IMG/VR virus record: IMGVR_UViG_3300022937_000133
Coordinates: 1-25,370 of that record
Strand: one strand, 5' to 3'
Length of the DNA stretch: 25,370 nucleotides
DNA from: a virus
Positions 1 to 6,904 of the stretch are shown one piece after another. How positions within the stretch are numbered: the first letter of the stretch is position 1; each line of letters starts with the position of its first letter. Both the position numbers and the translations under genes were made by a program. Under the pieces are notes generated by a model. That model was not told the DNA's origin and searched no databases. It worked only from the letters and a program-made list of their open reading frames with translations.

Positions 1-519
1 CTCAATAAGTTATCAGAGCACACTGATGACATTCGTGCTGTTCTTCCTACTTCAGTACGAAAACCTTCTTCACTGAATAAGATCGTAGGACATCTTCATT
101 GTGATGTTGATGAAGATCTCGACCCTTCTACTTTTCCTGGTGGTATTAGTGCCGTAAAACAATATTGGAAAGTAAAAAATACTTCAAGATTTGCAATAGG
201 AGTTGGTGAAATTCCTATGATGAGAGAACATCCTGACTTTGAGTTTCTTCCTTACGAAAGAAGAGATGAAGCAGATGTATTTGTTGGTGAGTATGGTTGT
301 GGACCCAGTGGTAGAGTCAAAACAGAGAACTTTACTCACTATGCAAAGGGACATCACTTTATCAAAGTAAGAGATCCTAAGGTAGTGGATAATATGGTAG
401 AATTTGCTGATAAGTTTAGAGAAGCAGCAGGTCAATGTAATGGTCGATATCATTTTGGAAAGAATGATTTGATCTCAACCTATATTAAATGTATTGAAGA
501 ACGAGATGGCAAAGAATAA
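1..519 (+). CDS. Unknown protein, 3' part of a gene that begins before the window
   Basis: Frame 1 is open from the first base to the TAA at 517-519, giving 172 residues with no start codon needed, so the gene begins upstream. I do not recognise the family. The visible part is a soluble mixed alpha/beta protein rich in charged residues, with an EYGCGPSGR stretch near the middle and no membrane segment. It overlaps the next gene, a DNA methyltransferase-like protein, by 14 bases, which implies co-translation. A role with DNA modification is inference from position only. Confidence 0.75.
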   Translation, partial: LNKLSEHTDDIRAVLPTSVRKPSSLNKIVGHLHCDVDEDLDPSTFPGGISAVKQYWKVKNTSRFAIGVGEIPMMREHPDFEFLPYERRDEADVFVGEYGCGPSGRVKTENFTHYAKGHHFIKVRDPKVVDNMVEFADKFREAAGQCNGRYHFGKNDLISTYIKCIEERDGKE

Positions 520-991
520 ACATAATATGGATGTTGGATCTACGATTGAGAGATCTGACGAAAGAATTAAAGTAACTCAAGAAGTATTCACTCCGATGGA
601 ACTTGTTGAGAGTATGGTGAATGATATTGATATTAAATTACTACAAGATCCAGAGAGTACTTTTATCGACAATTCTGCTGGATGTGGAAACTTTTTGATT
701 GCTCTCAAGAAAAAACTGCTGGAATATCATACTGAAGAGCATATCTTGAATCATATGCTATACGCAGTAGAGATGATGGAAGATAATCATAAAGAACTGT
801 GCGCTAATCTTGGTGTTGATACAACTCATCCACATTATGTTTGTGCTGATGCATTAGAGTATGACTATTCTTTTAATGAAGAAGTTGGTTTAGAAGACCA
901 TGGTCTAGGTAAGATACCAAAACCGAAGGACTACACTCCACCAACACCCAACACGGATCCCAGCGAAGCATCCTTAGATAAGTTTCTCTGA
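506..991 (+). CDS. N6-adenine DNA methyltransferase-like protein, N-terminal part only
   Basis: The 161-residue product has a VFTPMELVESM segment at about residues 27-37, typical of the region just before the catalytic fold in type I M subunits and Eco57I-like enzymes. DNSAGCGNFL at about 55-64 matches AdoMet-binding motif I (usually DPACGSGNFL). A later acidic VCADALEYD segment corresponds to the strand before the catalytic motif. The protein then ends in a proline-rich tail (PPTPNTDPSEAS) where the NPPY motif should follow. None of the three + frames of the following 90 bases restores NPPY, so this may be an AdoMet-binding remnant, a regulatory subunit or half of a split enzyme. ATG 506 is preferred over an in-frame TTG at 494; neither has a good ribosome site. 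Confidence 0.75.
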   Translation: MAKNKHNMDVGSTIERSDERIKVTQEVFTPMELVESMVNDIDIKLLQDPESTFIDNSAGCGNFLIALKKKLLEYHTEEHILNHMLYAVEMMEDNHKELCANLGVDTTHPHYVCADALEYDYSFNEEVGLEDHGLGKIPKPKDYTPPTPNTDPSEASLDKFL

Positions 992-1002
992 TCAGTGAGG
1001 GG

Positions 1003-1031
1003 TTGACTAGGCAGCAGATCCATCGTATATT
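1003..1031 (+). promoter_or_regulatory. Sigma70-type promoter for the ParB-like gene
   Basis: TTGACT at 1003-1008 and TATATT at 1026-1031 are separated by exactly 17 bases, which is near consensus for a bacterial housekeeping promoter. It lies just after the methyltransferase-like gene and 50 bases before the next start. Predicted initiation near 1038 would place a hairpin at the very 5' end of the transcript. Confidence 0.6.
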
Positions 1032-1037
1032 GTATGA

Positions 1038-1060
1038 GTGGTTGAGGGATGCCTCACCAC
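1038..1060 (+). other. Hairpin at the predicted 5' end of the ParB-like mRNA
   Basis: GTGG and GAGG (1038-1047, separated by TT) pair with CCTC and CCAC (1052-1060, separated by A) around a GATG loop. No T-run follows, so it is not a standard terminator. Its place immediately after the -10 box suggests a 5' stabilising or regulatory structure. Confidence 0.4.
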
Positions 1061-1083
1061 ATTGCACACTGCATTAATTAACT

Positions 1084-2400
1084 ATGACTGATAAAGGATT
1101 TGGCGACATTAACATTCCTAGTGACTACATGCCGCACCCAAAAACAGCGGATGAATGTCAGAGTATGGTTTCCAAGATTCGTGGATATGCTCGCCCTGGA
1201 TACAATTCGTGTAAGTATCTTTATACCACATTTGTGAATACGAAAGATATTCGTATCAAGAAGAACGTTGGGCGAAAGCGTGGTAATGACTCTAAGGTTC
1301 TTTCCACTGTAGAGCGTACCCTTGAAAAGGGATACAAGATTGGTAAGGAACCTCCTATCATGCTTCGGAAGGATGATGGTGATCTTCCTGAATACTTGAT
1401 CAATGGTAATCACCGTTGGTTGTGGTACTCTGCCAATGGGTATGAATACATGATCGTTGATGTGTATGAACTCAACGATGGTTATGATGAAGGTGATGTT
1501 ATGGATGAAGTTGGTCTTCTGCACCAACCTCAACCCGACGGAACCGCATCCAACTACGATGACTACAAGGCTCGTGGTATTGACTGGGTTAAGCGTCAAC
1601 AAGCAAAGAAAATTGACGTTACTCAAGAGATGGTCGATGAATGGGTTGATACTTTTGCAATTCATGAAACTGCACTCAATAAGTACAATCTTAAAAAGAA
1701 CATCTTCAAGCAAGAACTACAAGATTCTTTCTTGACCAACTATGATCGTAAGCGAGCTATTCGTTTCTATTCGAACTGTGGTCTTGAAATTCGTGATAGT
1801 GGTGAGCAAGTTACTACTAAGACTGTAGATCGTTTGTTTGAAGCAAGTCAAAAGGTTTGGTTGCGTGACTTCTGGTCCACTTTTGTTGCAAACGCTGCAA
1901 AGGGAATCAAGACTCGCCTCAACTTCTATGTGAATACGAGTAACATCAACACTGCCGATCAGATTGAGATTCTTATCAACAATCGATTGGATGAACTTGA
2001 TGATATTCTTGACAACACGGCAGAAGTTTTCAAGGATAGCACGGTAGATCTGCGTGATTTTCTTATCCTTGGTTTCCGACCTCCCCAAATCGTTGACACC
2101 GACACCTATGATTCTCTGATTCCTATTCAGAATACCAAGAAGACTGAATCTCCTGTTAAGTATCAGACTGCCAATCTTCTTGAACTGACTTATACAATTC
2201 TTTCTCAAAACTTTGCTCCTAAGCAAAACTTCACGTCACAACAAGCATACGATCTAATTCGCACGTATCGCTTTGCTCTCAGTAACTTCAAGAGTGAAAA
2301 GAGCTATCGTGGAACAATTCTTGCCGAACTTCAATCCCTACGGGATGATGGGCGAGTTTATTTCTATCCCAATCAGCGTGGTCTTTATCACCTAAACTGA
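1084..2400 (+). CDS. ParB-like N-terminal domain protein with C-terminal winged-helix DNA-binding domain
   Basis: The 438-residue protein carries INGNHRWLWY at about residues 106-115, matching the GNHR core of ParB/Srx-like nuclease folds, which bind or cleave nucleotides or act in partitioning. The middle is helical and unassigned. The last 55 residues read as a winged helix ending in LAELQSLRDDGRVYF and RGLYHLN. That ending is close to the C-terminal winged helix of Dam-replacing/DpnI-type restriction proteins and related nucleases. The gene has its own promoter and leader hairpin, and a terminator follows. I infer a DNA-binding regulator or nuclease; the enzymatic activity is unproven. Confidence 0.7.
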   Translation: MTDKGFGDINIPSDYMPHPKTADECQSMVSKIRGYARPGYNSCKYLYTTFVNTKDIRIKKNVGRKRGNDSKVLSTVERTLEKGYKIGKEPPIMLRKDDGDLPEYLINGNHRWLWYSANGYEYMIVDVYELNDGYDEGDVMDEVGLLHQPQPDGTASNYDDYKARGIDWVKRQQAKKIDVTQEMVDEWVDTFAIHETALNKYNLKKNIFKQELQDSFLTNYDRKRAIRFYSNCGLEIRDSGEQVTTKTVDRLFEASQKVWLRDFWSTFVANAAKGIKTRLNFYVNTSNINTADQIEILINNRLDELDDILDNTAEVFKDSTVDLRDFLILGFRPPQIVDTDTYDSLIPIQNTKKTESPVKYQTANLLELTYTILSQNFAPKQNFTSQQAYDLIRTYRFALSNFKSEKSYRGTILAELQSLRDDGRVYFYPNQRGLYHLN

Positions 2401-2417
2401 TCTAGGACCAATATGAG

Positions 2418-2450
2418 AACCGTCCACTGGGTTTCCTGGTGGGCGGTTTT
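2418..2450 (+). terminator. Rho-independent terminator after the ParB-like gene
   Basis: AACCGTCCAC (2418-2427) pairs with GTGGGCGGTT (2439-2448) with one G-T wobble around an 11-base loop, followed by a short T-run. It lies 18 bases after the stop codon, and the -10 box of the next gene starts five bases later. Confidence 0.8.
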
Positions 2451-2451
2451 C

Positions 2452-2460
2452 TGCTATAAT
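2452..2460 (+). promoter_or_regulatory. Extended -10 promoter for the helicase gene
   Basis: TGCTATAAT at 2452-2460 is a perfect -10 hexamer with the extended TGn element. The -35 position falls inside the terminator hairpin and has no consensus, so recognition would rely on the extended -10. Confidence 0.6.
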
Positions 2461-2473
2461 AGTCCCATACGCG

Positions 2474-3655
2474 ATGAGATCTGTGATGCAACTCCGTCCC
2501 CACCAGCAAGATGCTCTGACCGCTATGCTGGCGCACGACAAAGGACAGGTCATCATCCCCACGGGTGGTGGTAAGACCATGTGTATGATCAAGGATTCTC
2601 AGGAGTATCTTGATGCTTGCGATCGTGGTATCGTAGTTGTAGTTGCTCCTCGCATTCTTCTTGCTGAGCAACTCTCTGCTGAGTTCCTTGAGTTTCACAC
2701 TGATGTTGCTGTGATGCACGTTCACAGTGGTGAGACTCATCACTTCAGCACCACTCGCCCTGCTTTGATTCGTAACTGGAGTCAGCAAGCATACCGCAAG
2801 CAACTGATCTTCACTACCTATCACTCTCTTCCTCGCTTGATGGAAGCAGAGATCAATGTCGATTGCATTTACTTTGATGAAGCGCATAACTCGGTCCAAC
2901 GTAACTTTTTCCCTGCTACGGAGCACTTCTCTTCTACTGCTACTCGCTGCTATTTCTTCACTGCTACTCCTAAGCATTCTCTCACTGTTTCCAAACCTGG
3001 GATGAATGATCCTGAGGTTTATGGTAACGTGATCTGTAATGTTCCTGCTCCTAAGTTGGTAGAGGAGGGTTACATTCTTCCTCCTAAGGTTGTTGTCAAG
3101 CAACTGGACATGGTTCAGGACAAGCAGATGATTGCTGACCGTGATTCTCAGAACCTGCTGGATACCATCGATGACAATGATCTGGGTAAGATCCTGATTG
3201 CTGCTCGTTCTACCAAGCAGATCATCAAACTGCTCTCTGAATCTGATTTCCGCGAGCAACTTGCCGAGCGTGGTTACTCCTGCATGTATATCACCAGCAA
3301 GACTGGTGCCATCATCGATGGGCAGAAGGTTGATCGTGAGTATTTCTTTGATACTCTCAACGCTTGGGGCAAGGATCCCTCTAAGAAGTTCGTGGTGCTC
3401 CATCACAGCATCCTGAGCGAAGGGATCAACGTGAGCGGTTTGGAGGCAGTTCTGTTCATGCGTAACATGGACTACATCGGGATCTCCCAGAGCATTGGGC
3501 GTGTGATCCGCCTAGGAGGCGCTGAGAAAACGTTTGGTCTGGTTTGCGTGCCCGTCTATGATAAGGTGGGCATCAGCACCGCCAAGAGCGTTCAGGCGGT
3601 GGTAGACACCGTTTTCAATCAGGGTATGCCTGCAGTATCGGTGGTCCGCCGCTGA
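2474..3655 (+). CDS. Superfamily 2 DEAH-box helicase/ATPase
   Basis: The 393-residue protein has the SF2 motifs in order: RPHQQDAL near the N-terminus (Q-motif-like), PTGGGKT Walker A at about 29-35, DEAH Walker B at 135-138, TATP motif III at 163-166, and QSIGRVIR motif VI at 339-346. It is a compact two-domain helicase with no obvious extra domain. A likely role is remodelling or unwinding phage DNA or RNA, or acting with the neighbouring DNA-binding protein. ATG 2474 leaves almost no leader after the predicted promoter. ATG 2486, four codons in, may be the true start. Confidence 0.92.
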   Translation: MRSVMQLRPHQQDALTAMLAHDKGQVIIPTGGGKTMCMIKDSQEYLDACDRGIVVVVAPRILLAEQLSAEFLEFHTDVAVMHVHSGETHHFSTTRPALIRNWSQQAYRKQLIFTTYHSLPRLMEAEINVDCIYFDEAHNSVQRNFFPATEHFSSTATRCYFFTATPKHSLTVSKPGMNDPEVYGNVICNVPAPKLVEEGYILPPKVVVKQLDMVQDKQMIADRDSQNLLDTIDDNDLGKILIAARSTKQIIKLLSESDFREQLAERGYSCMYITSKTGAIIDGQKVDREYFFDTLNAWGKDPSKKFVVLHHSILSEGINVSGLEAVLFMRNMDYIGISQSIGRVIRLGGAEKTFGLVCVPVYDKVGISTAKSVQAVVDTVFNQGMPAVSVVRR

Positions 3656-3694
3656 TACTGGCACACTCACCACAATTTCCTCCCATTTCTCCAG

Positions 3695-3700
3695 TATAAT
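3695..3700 (+). promoter_or_regulatory. -10 box before the 3724 gene
   Basis: TATAAT at 3695-3700 lies 24 bases before an ATG, downstream of the helicase stop. No convincing -35 is visible. It probably starts the long overlapping operon that follows. Confidence 0.5.
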
Positions 3701-3723
3701 TACAAGGTAATCAAAAAACCACC

Positions 3724-3864
3724 ATGATCTGCGAAGTTAAACTCTACGTTGCTGGTAAAGTCTTCACTGAAACTGTTCATGCCCGTGACTATCAGGAAGC
3801 ACGTCAAGTAGCACTTGCTCGCAATCCTAATGCCCAAGTGATGGGTGTCACTGCTAAGTTTTGA
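3724..3864 (+). CDS. Small conserved-type phage protein, unknown function
   Basis: This 46-residue ORF starts at ATG 3724, 24 bases after a perfect TATAAT, and its stop overlaps the next ATG (TGATG). The sequence (ICEVKLYVAGKVF, then RDYQEARQVALARNPNA) reads as a beta-hairpin followed by a helix. I recall very similar small proteins as conserved hypotheticals in marine cyanophages, but function is unknown. Confidence 0.8.
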   Translation: MICEVKLYVAGKVFTETVHARDYQEARQVALARNPNAQVMGVTAKF

Positions 3865-4091
3865 TGGCAAAGTTCCAGAAACCTTTCATCGATCGTCCTG
3901 GTATTCTTGATCCAATACCAGGAGATCCGCAAGGTTATGTAACAAATGATGGAATGTGGGCAGCAGTGCCTATAATAGGTTGTAAGGCATTTGCCATCAT
4001 TCACCATGGTTCTGTTGTCCATGAGGCACGGAACTATACTTCAGCAAAGAACTACATTCTTAAGGAAATCAAAAAATCCAAGAAGAAGTAG
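3864..4091 (+). CDS. Small basic-tailed hypothetical protein
   Basis: The 75-residue product starts at ATG 3864, overlapping the preceding stop. It is rich in glycine and proline in the first half (RPGILDPIPGDPQGY) and ends in a lysine-rich helix (LKEIKKSKKK). No known domain is recognised. The basic tail may contact nucleic acid, but that is inference. Confidence 0.75.
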   Translation: MAKFQKPFIDRPGILDPIPGDPQGYVTNDGMWAAVPIIGCKAFAIIHHGSVVHEARNYTSAKNYILKEIKKSKKK

Positions 4092-4119
4092 TTTAAATAA
4101 TACAAACAGGGAACAATTC

Positions 4120-4296
4120 ATGGACAAACACACAAAACGAAAGGATGCTTTCTACATCTTTTATGAAAGTGTTCTCAAACCAGATCATGAGTTGAGGCAG
4201 TATGCTCATGAAGAAGAGTGTTTTCATGAATTGATGGAGTGGCGAGGAGAGATCATAGAGTATCTTGATCGCCGCAGGAATCAGGAGTTTGGTTGA
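4120..4296 (+). CDS. Small helical hypothetical protein
   Basis: This 58-residue ORF starts at ATG 4120 behind an AGGGA ribosome site and ends where the next ATG begins (TTGATGG). It is strongly charged and predicted helical (MDKHTKRKDAF at the start, EIIEYLDRRRNQ near the end). No family is recognised. An in-frame extension from 3991 also exists but lacks a ribosome site and overlaps the preceding gene by about 100 bases. Confidence 0.7.
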   Translation: MDKHTKRKDAFYIFYESVLKPDHELRQYAHEEECFHELMEWRGEIIEYLDRRRNQEFG

Positions 4297-4544
4297 TGGA
4301 CTCTCACTACATACTGTTTGCACTGTTCGCAGTGGCAGCGTATTTCATCGTAACTGATGAGAGCGTTGCCGCTGCGTTTTTTTATGTCACAAAGTTAGTA
4401 AAACAATACACACAAAGGAAGTGGTGGTGGTTATTACACAATCCACGCAATCCTGTGGTAAAATATTTAATATATCGTCAATCTTTGAAGATGGCTGAGA
4501 AGATAATGGCGGAAATAAATACCAAAGAGGAGTCTAAGGACTGA
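4296..4544 (+). CDS. Small membrane protein
   Basis: The 82-residue protein starts at ATG 4296, overlapping the preceding TGA. Residues about 5-33 are hydrophobic (YILFALFAVAAYFIV and AAAFFYV), giving one or two transmembrane segments. A basic tryptophan-rich stretch (RKWWWLL) and a charged tail follow. It is likely an inner- or thylakoid-membrane protein of unknown function. Confidence 0.7.
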   Translation: MDSHYILFALFAVAAYFIVTDESVAAAFFYVTKLVKQYTQRKWWWLLHNPRNPVVKYLIYRQSLKMAEKIMAEINTKEESKD

Positions 4545-4545
4545 T

Positions 4546-4863
4546 ATGTTATCAACTCAGTATCGTCTTCGACTTGAAGGCATTTGTAATAAGATTGCCT
4601 TACAAGAACAAGTAAGTCTTGAAGATATGGTGTGGGCAGAGAAACTTGCTAAGGCAAATACTTCTGCTAGAGAGATGCTTAAGAGAGCAAGAGGTCGTGC
4701 TGCTAACCCTGACATGGTTGAGGGTAGCATGGACGACTTCATGAATAAGATGGGTTTGGGTGATCCAGATCCATCAAATCATCGCACTGGTTTTGGTAGT
4801 GCTGATGAAATAGTAGATTGGTTCAACCAAGATAAACCAGATGATTGGAGGCAAAGGGATTGA
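4546..4863 (+). CDS. Hypothetical protein, 105 residues
   Basis: ATG 4546 follows an AGGAGT/AAGGA ribosome site and the stop at 4542-4544. The N-terminal two thirds is helical (NKIALQEQVSLEDMVWAEKLAKA and REMLKRARGRAA). The C-terminal part is acidic and turn-rich, ending in DEIVDWFNQDKPDDW. An AATAAATA word at 4514-4521 resembles T4-like late promoters but may be chance. Function is unknown; the gene overlaps the glutaredoxin gene by four bases. Confidence 0.8.
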   Translation: MLSTQYRLRLEGICNKIALQEQVSLEDMVWAEKLAKANTSAREMLKRARGRAANPDMVEGSMDDFMNKMGLGDPDPSNHRTGFGSADEIVDWFNQDKPDDWRQRD

Positions 4864-5099
4864 CAGAAACAGCAGTAATTTATTCTAACGGAAGTCAAGA
4901 GTGTGAGCGTATTGGTATGCTCCTGAAAGCACTGGGTGGTGAGTTTCATGAGTATAAACTGGGAGAACATTTCGACCAAAAGGCATTCCGCAAAGAGTTT
5001 GGTGAAGAGGCAACATATCCACAAGTTGCCTATGGTTCAAAGCACATTGGTAGCATGAAAGATACTCTACACTTCTTATGTTCTGAAGGGATTATCTAA
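4860..5099 (+). CDS. nrdC: Glutaredoxin-like protein, monothiol form
   Basis: This 79-residue glutaredoxin-fold protein starts with beta strand TAVIYSNGSQEC, where the usual CxxC site is SQEC (S12, C15), leaving one cysteine. It keeps TYPQV with the cis-proline P54 and the following glycine turn (KHIGS). Phage glutaredoxins reduce ribonucleotide reductase or other disulfides, but a single-cysteine site would favour glutathionylation chemistry. TTG 4860 is chosen because GGAGG lies eight bases upstream; this start overlaps the previous stop. The symbol is by analogy to T4 and is tentative. Confidence 0.82.
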   Translation: MTETAVIYSNGSQECERIGMLLKALGGEFHEYKLGEHFDQKAFRKEFGEEATYPQVAYGSKHIGSMKDTLHFLCSEGII

Positions 5100-5299
5100 T
5101 GACCTACGAGCAGTTTATTCACAAAGGTACAGAGTTTTACATGAATATGGTAAAACTCATTGATATAAAACTCATGTATCGTATGGAATTGACTGATGAT
5201 GAGAAAGAGATCAACGATCACATCCTAGAGTTTCAAAAGCAGGTAAAACTAACTGAGTTAAGAGATAAGTTCGAAAAGTGTTGGGAGGTTGATGAATGA
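5099..5299 (+). CDS. Small helical hypothetical protein
   Basis: The 66-residue ORF begins at ATG 5099, overlapping the preceding TAA. It is almost entirely charged helix (MELTDDEKEINDHILEFQKQ), consistent with a coiled coil or an inhibitor-like partner protein. No family is recognised. Confidence 0.75.
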   Translation: MTYEQFIHKGTEFYMNMVKLIDIKLMYRMELTDDEKEINDHILEFQKQVKLTELRDKFEKCWEVDE

Positions 5300-5487
5300 A
5301 ACAATCACTAATCCTTGTTGCTTGTTTTTTACCACTTGCTGTGATATGGTTGGTAATGAAACTTTCGTTATGGATCGCTGCCGTCAACGAAGAGCAAACT
5401 TATGTCAGAGAGGACTCCAAACGACCACACGGACCCTACGTGGAAAATGCATATGGAGACGTTGATGAAGAAGAAGAGAATTATTGA
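5296..5487 (+). CDS. Small membrane-anchored acidic protein
   Basis: The 63-residue protein has an N-terminal hydrophobic helix at about residues 4-29 (LILVACFLPLAVIWLVMKL) and an acidic soluble tail ending DVDEEEENY. It starts inside the preceding stop overlap (GATGAATGA). A single-pass anchor is likely; function is unknown. Confidence 0.7.
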   Translation: MKQSLILVACFLPLAVIWLVMKLSLWIAAVNEEQTYVREDSKRPHGPYVENAYGDVDEEEENY

Positions 5488-5638
5488 AACTAAAGAAATT
5501 ATTGAACAGGCACTCTGGGAGTATTACTTTGAGAAAGGACTCCCTGTACCTAAATGGAGAATGGAAAAAGACCCCCAGTGGTGGATTGATTACTTGAAAG
5601 AACTTGACAATGAAGACCAGAACCCCTATAATAGATAG
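5465..5638 (+). CDS. Small hypothetical protein
   Basis: The 57-residue product (MKKKRIIETKEIIEQALWEY at the start) overlaps the previous gene by 23 bases. ATG 5465 follows GGAG with a five-base gap; an in-frame ATG at 5453 is the alternative. It is helical, tryptophan-rich (KDPQWWIDYLKEL) and charged. Function is unknown. Confidence 0.68.
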   Translation: MKKKRIIETKEIIEQALWEYYFEKGLPVPKWRMEKDPQWWIDYLKELDNEDQNPYNR

Positions 5639-5654
5639 CAAATACACTATCGTA

Positions 5655-5846
5655 ATGGACTATCGACCCTATTCGCCAGAATGGCACAGGAGACGCTACC
5701 TGAAGGAGGCACTGGATAAGTATTTTGATGATTATGTGGATACTGATATTATCCGTGAGGATATTCTCAGTATCCTGTCAGAACGTTCTGACAAAGCATA
5801 CGAAGAGTTTATGCGTATCAACGAACTTGAGAGAGCACTACAGTGA
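5655..5846 (+). CDS. Small helical hypothetical protein
   Basis: This 63-residue ORF begins MDYRPYSPEWHRRR and continues as charged helices (DDYVDTDIIREDILSILSER). A TATAAT at 5626-5631 lies 23 bases before ATG 5655, so the gene may have its own promoter inside the previous gene's end. Its stop overlaps a GTG start. No domain is recognised. Confidence 0.7.
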   Translation: MDYRPYSPEWHRRRYLKEALDKYFDDYVDTDIIREDILSILSERSDKAYEEFMRINELERALQ

Positions 5847-6001
5847 GGGACAAGATAGTTTTTGTCCTTCCATTCTTTCAAGTTATCATTGCACTGGTAA
5901 CTCTTTCTAAGATACCAGAACCACCCCCACAATACATCTGTGAGCAGGGTAGAGACACTTATGGTAACGCATATCCAATTATTGTCTGTAATCCACAATG
6001 A
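5843..6001 (+). CDS. Short exported or membrane-anchored protein, GTG start
   Basis: The 52-residue ORF starts at GTG 5843 across the previous stop (CAGTGAG) and ends across the next ATG (AATGA). It has a hydrophobic N-terminus (KIVFVLPFFQVIIALVTL) followed by a proline-rich hinge and two cysteines (YICEQGRD and IIVCNPQ) that could form a disulfide. This looks like a signal or anchor segment plus a short periplasmic tail. Confidence 0.65.
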   Translation: MRDKIVFVLPFFQVIIALVTLSKIPEPPPQYICEQGRDTYGNAYPIIVCNPQ

Positions 6002-6579
6002 ATAAATCAGATACAAACTTGAGTGAGTTTATTCAAGTTGAGAGATCTATTATTCCTTCATTTGTGTGTGATTATCTTGTGAGTGAAACTGAAAAGCGTG
6101 AATGGCGCACTCACAAGTGGTATAGTTATGGGAAAGATGAATACAGTACAGATGAAGATAAGAACCACTATATTCAAAATGCCTCTCCTGATTTGCAGGG
6201 AATGCTAACCCCTATCATATCTCAGGTGTTGAATAATTATAGTTTAAAGAATAAGTTTTCGTGTAAAAAGATAGACTCTATTACCAGTAAGTTTTCTAAC
6301 ATCGTCTTCAATAGGTATTCTCCTGGACAGATGTTGGATCAACATCAGGACCACATTAATGCTCTGTTTGATGGTAGAGAGAAAGGTATTCCCATATTGA
6401 GTTTGATATTAAATCTCAATGATGACTATGATGGTGGAGAACTATTCTTCTGGGATGATTATGTTGTCCCCCTTAGAAAGGGAGATATTGTAGTATTTCC
6501 ATCACTATTTCTCTATCCTCATGGTATAATGGAAGTGAAGAGCGGAAAACGCTACAGTGCAGTTAGTTGGGCATGGTAA
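5998..6579 (+). CDS. 2-oxoglutarate/Fe(II)-dependent oxygenase (prolyl-hydroxylase-like)
   Basis: The 193-residue protein has the double-stranded beta-helix signature. The iron ligands are H116 and D118 in QHQDH, and H175 in YPHGIMEV. R185 in GKRYSAVSW binds 2-oxoglutarate. GGELFFWDD and LRKGDIVVFPS are typical strands of the P4Hc/PKHD family, which hydroxylates protein or small-molecule substrates. It is the first of five different 2OG-oxygenase-like genes here. The substrate cannot be deduced. ATG 5998 overlaps the preceding stop. Confidence 0.9.
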   Translation: MNKSDTNLSEFIQVERSIIPSFVCDYLVSETEKREWRTHKWYSYGKDEYSTDEDKNHYIQNASPDLQGMLTPIISQVLNNYSLKNKFSCKKIDSITSKFSNIVFNRYSPGQMLDQHQDHINALFDGREKGIPILSLILNLNDDYDGGELFFWDDYVVPLRKGDIVVFPSLFLYPHGIMEVKSGKRYSAVSWAW

Positions 6580-6580
6580 C

Positions 6581-6730
6581 ATGAGAACAGTTCTAAAGAT
6601 CGATGATGATGGTATTCTAACATTCCCTCCCGAGATGCTGGAAACCCTTGGATGGAAGGAGGGAGATGTGCTACAATGGATTGATAACAACGATGGTTCT
6701 TTCCAACTGAAGAAAGATGAAGGGGATTGA
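6581..6730 (+). CDS. AbrB/MazE-like swapped-hairpin DNA-binding protein
   Basis: The 49-residue protein (TVLKIDDDGILTFPPEMLE, then GWKEGDVLQWID) matches the SpoVT-AbrB fold: beta strand, polar loop, P-P/E-M-L helix, then a GD turn into a strand. Family members are transition regulators or antitoxins. The next gene, a small basic protein, is not a recognisable toxin, so a stand-alone regulator is more likely. It follows the oxygenase stop by one base. Confidence 0.72.
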   Translation: MRTVLKIDDDGILTFPPEMLETLGWKEGDVLQWIDNNDGSFQLKKDEGD

Positions 6731-6748
6731 TTATGGAGATGATTACTA

Positions 6749-6904
6749 ATGTCTGAAGAAAAACAGTATTCCAAGTATCGACTTGACCAACTTGCTAAAG
6801 AACTAAATGGTAAGTGGTATCATCAAACTGTATCAAACAATCGCACCGAATACAAGAGGATTGTGATAGAATATGGAACTAAGCGAAAAGGCGAAGATCT
6901 ATAG
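6749..6904 (+). CDS. Small basic hypothetical protein
   Basis: This 51-residue ORF (KYRLDQLAKELNGKWYHQ, then RTEYKRIVIEYG) is basic and mixed alpha/beta. A GGAG site lies about ten bases upstream of ATG 6749. It overlaps the next gene by 32 bases. Function is unknown. Confidence 0.65.
   Translation: MSEEKQYSKYRLDQLAKELNGKWYHQTVSNNRTEYKRIVIEYGTKRKGEDL

Noticed and set aside
992-1083. Frameshifted continuation of the truncated methyltransferase
   Set aside because: None of the three + frames contains an NPPY-like motif, and each meets stops quickly. The space holds a promoter and hairpin instead.
2402-3406. 334-residue open frame on the minus strand
   Set aside because: It lies opposite the helicase, which has every SF2 motif in order; the minus reading has no recognisable domain and arises from codon bias.
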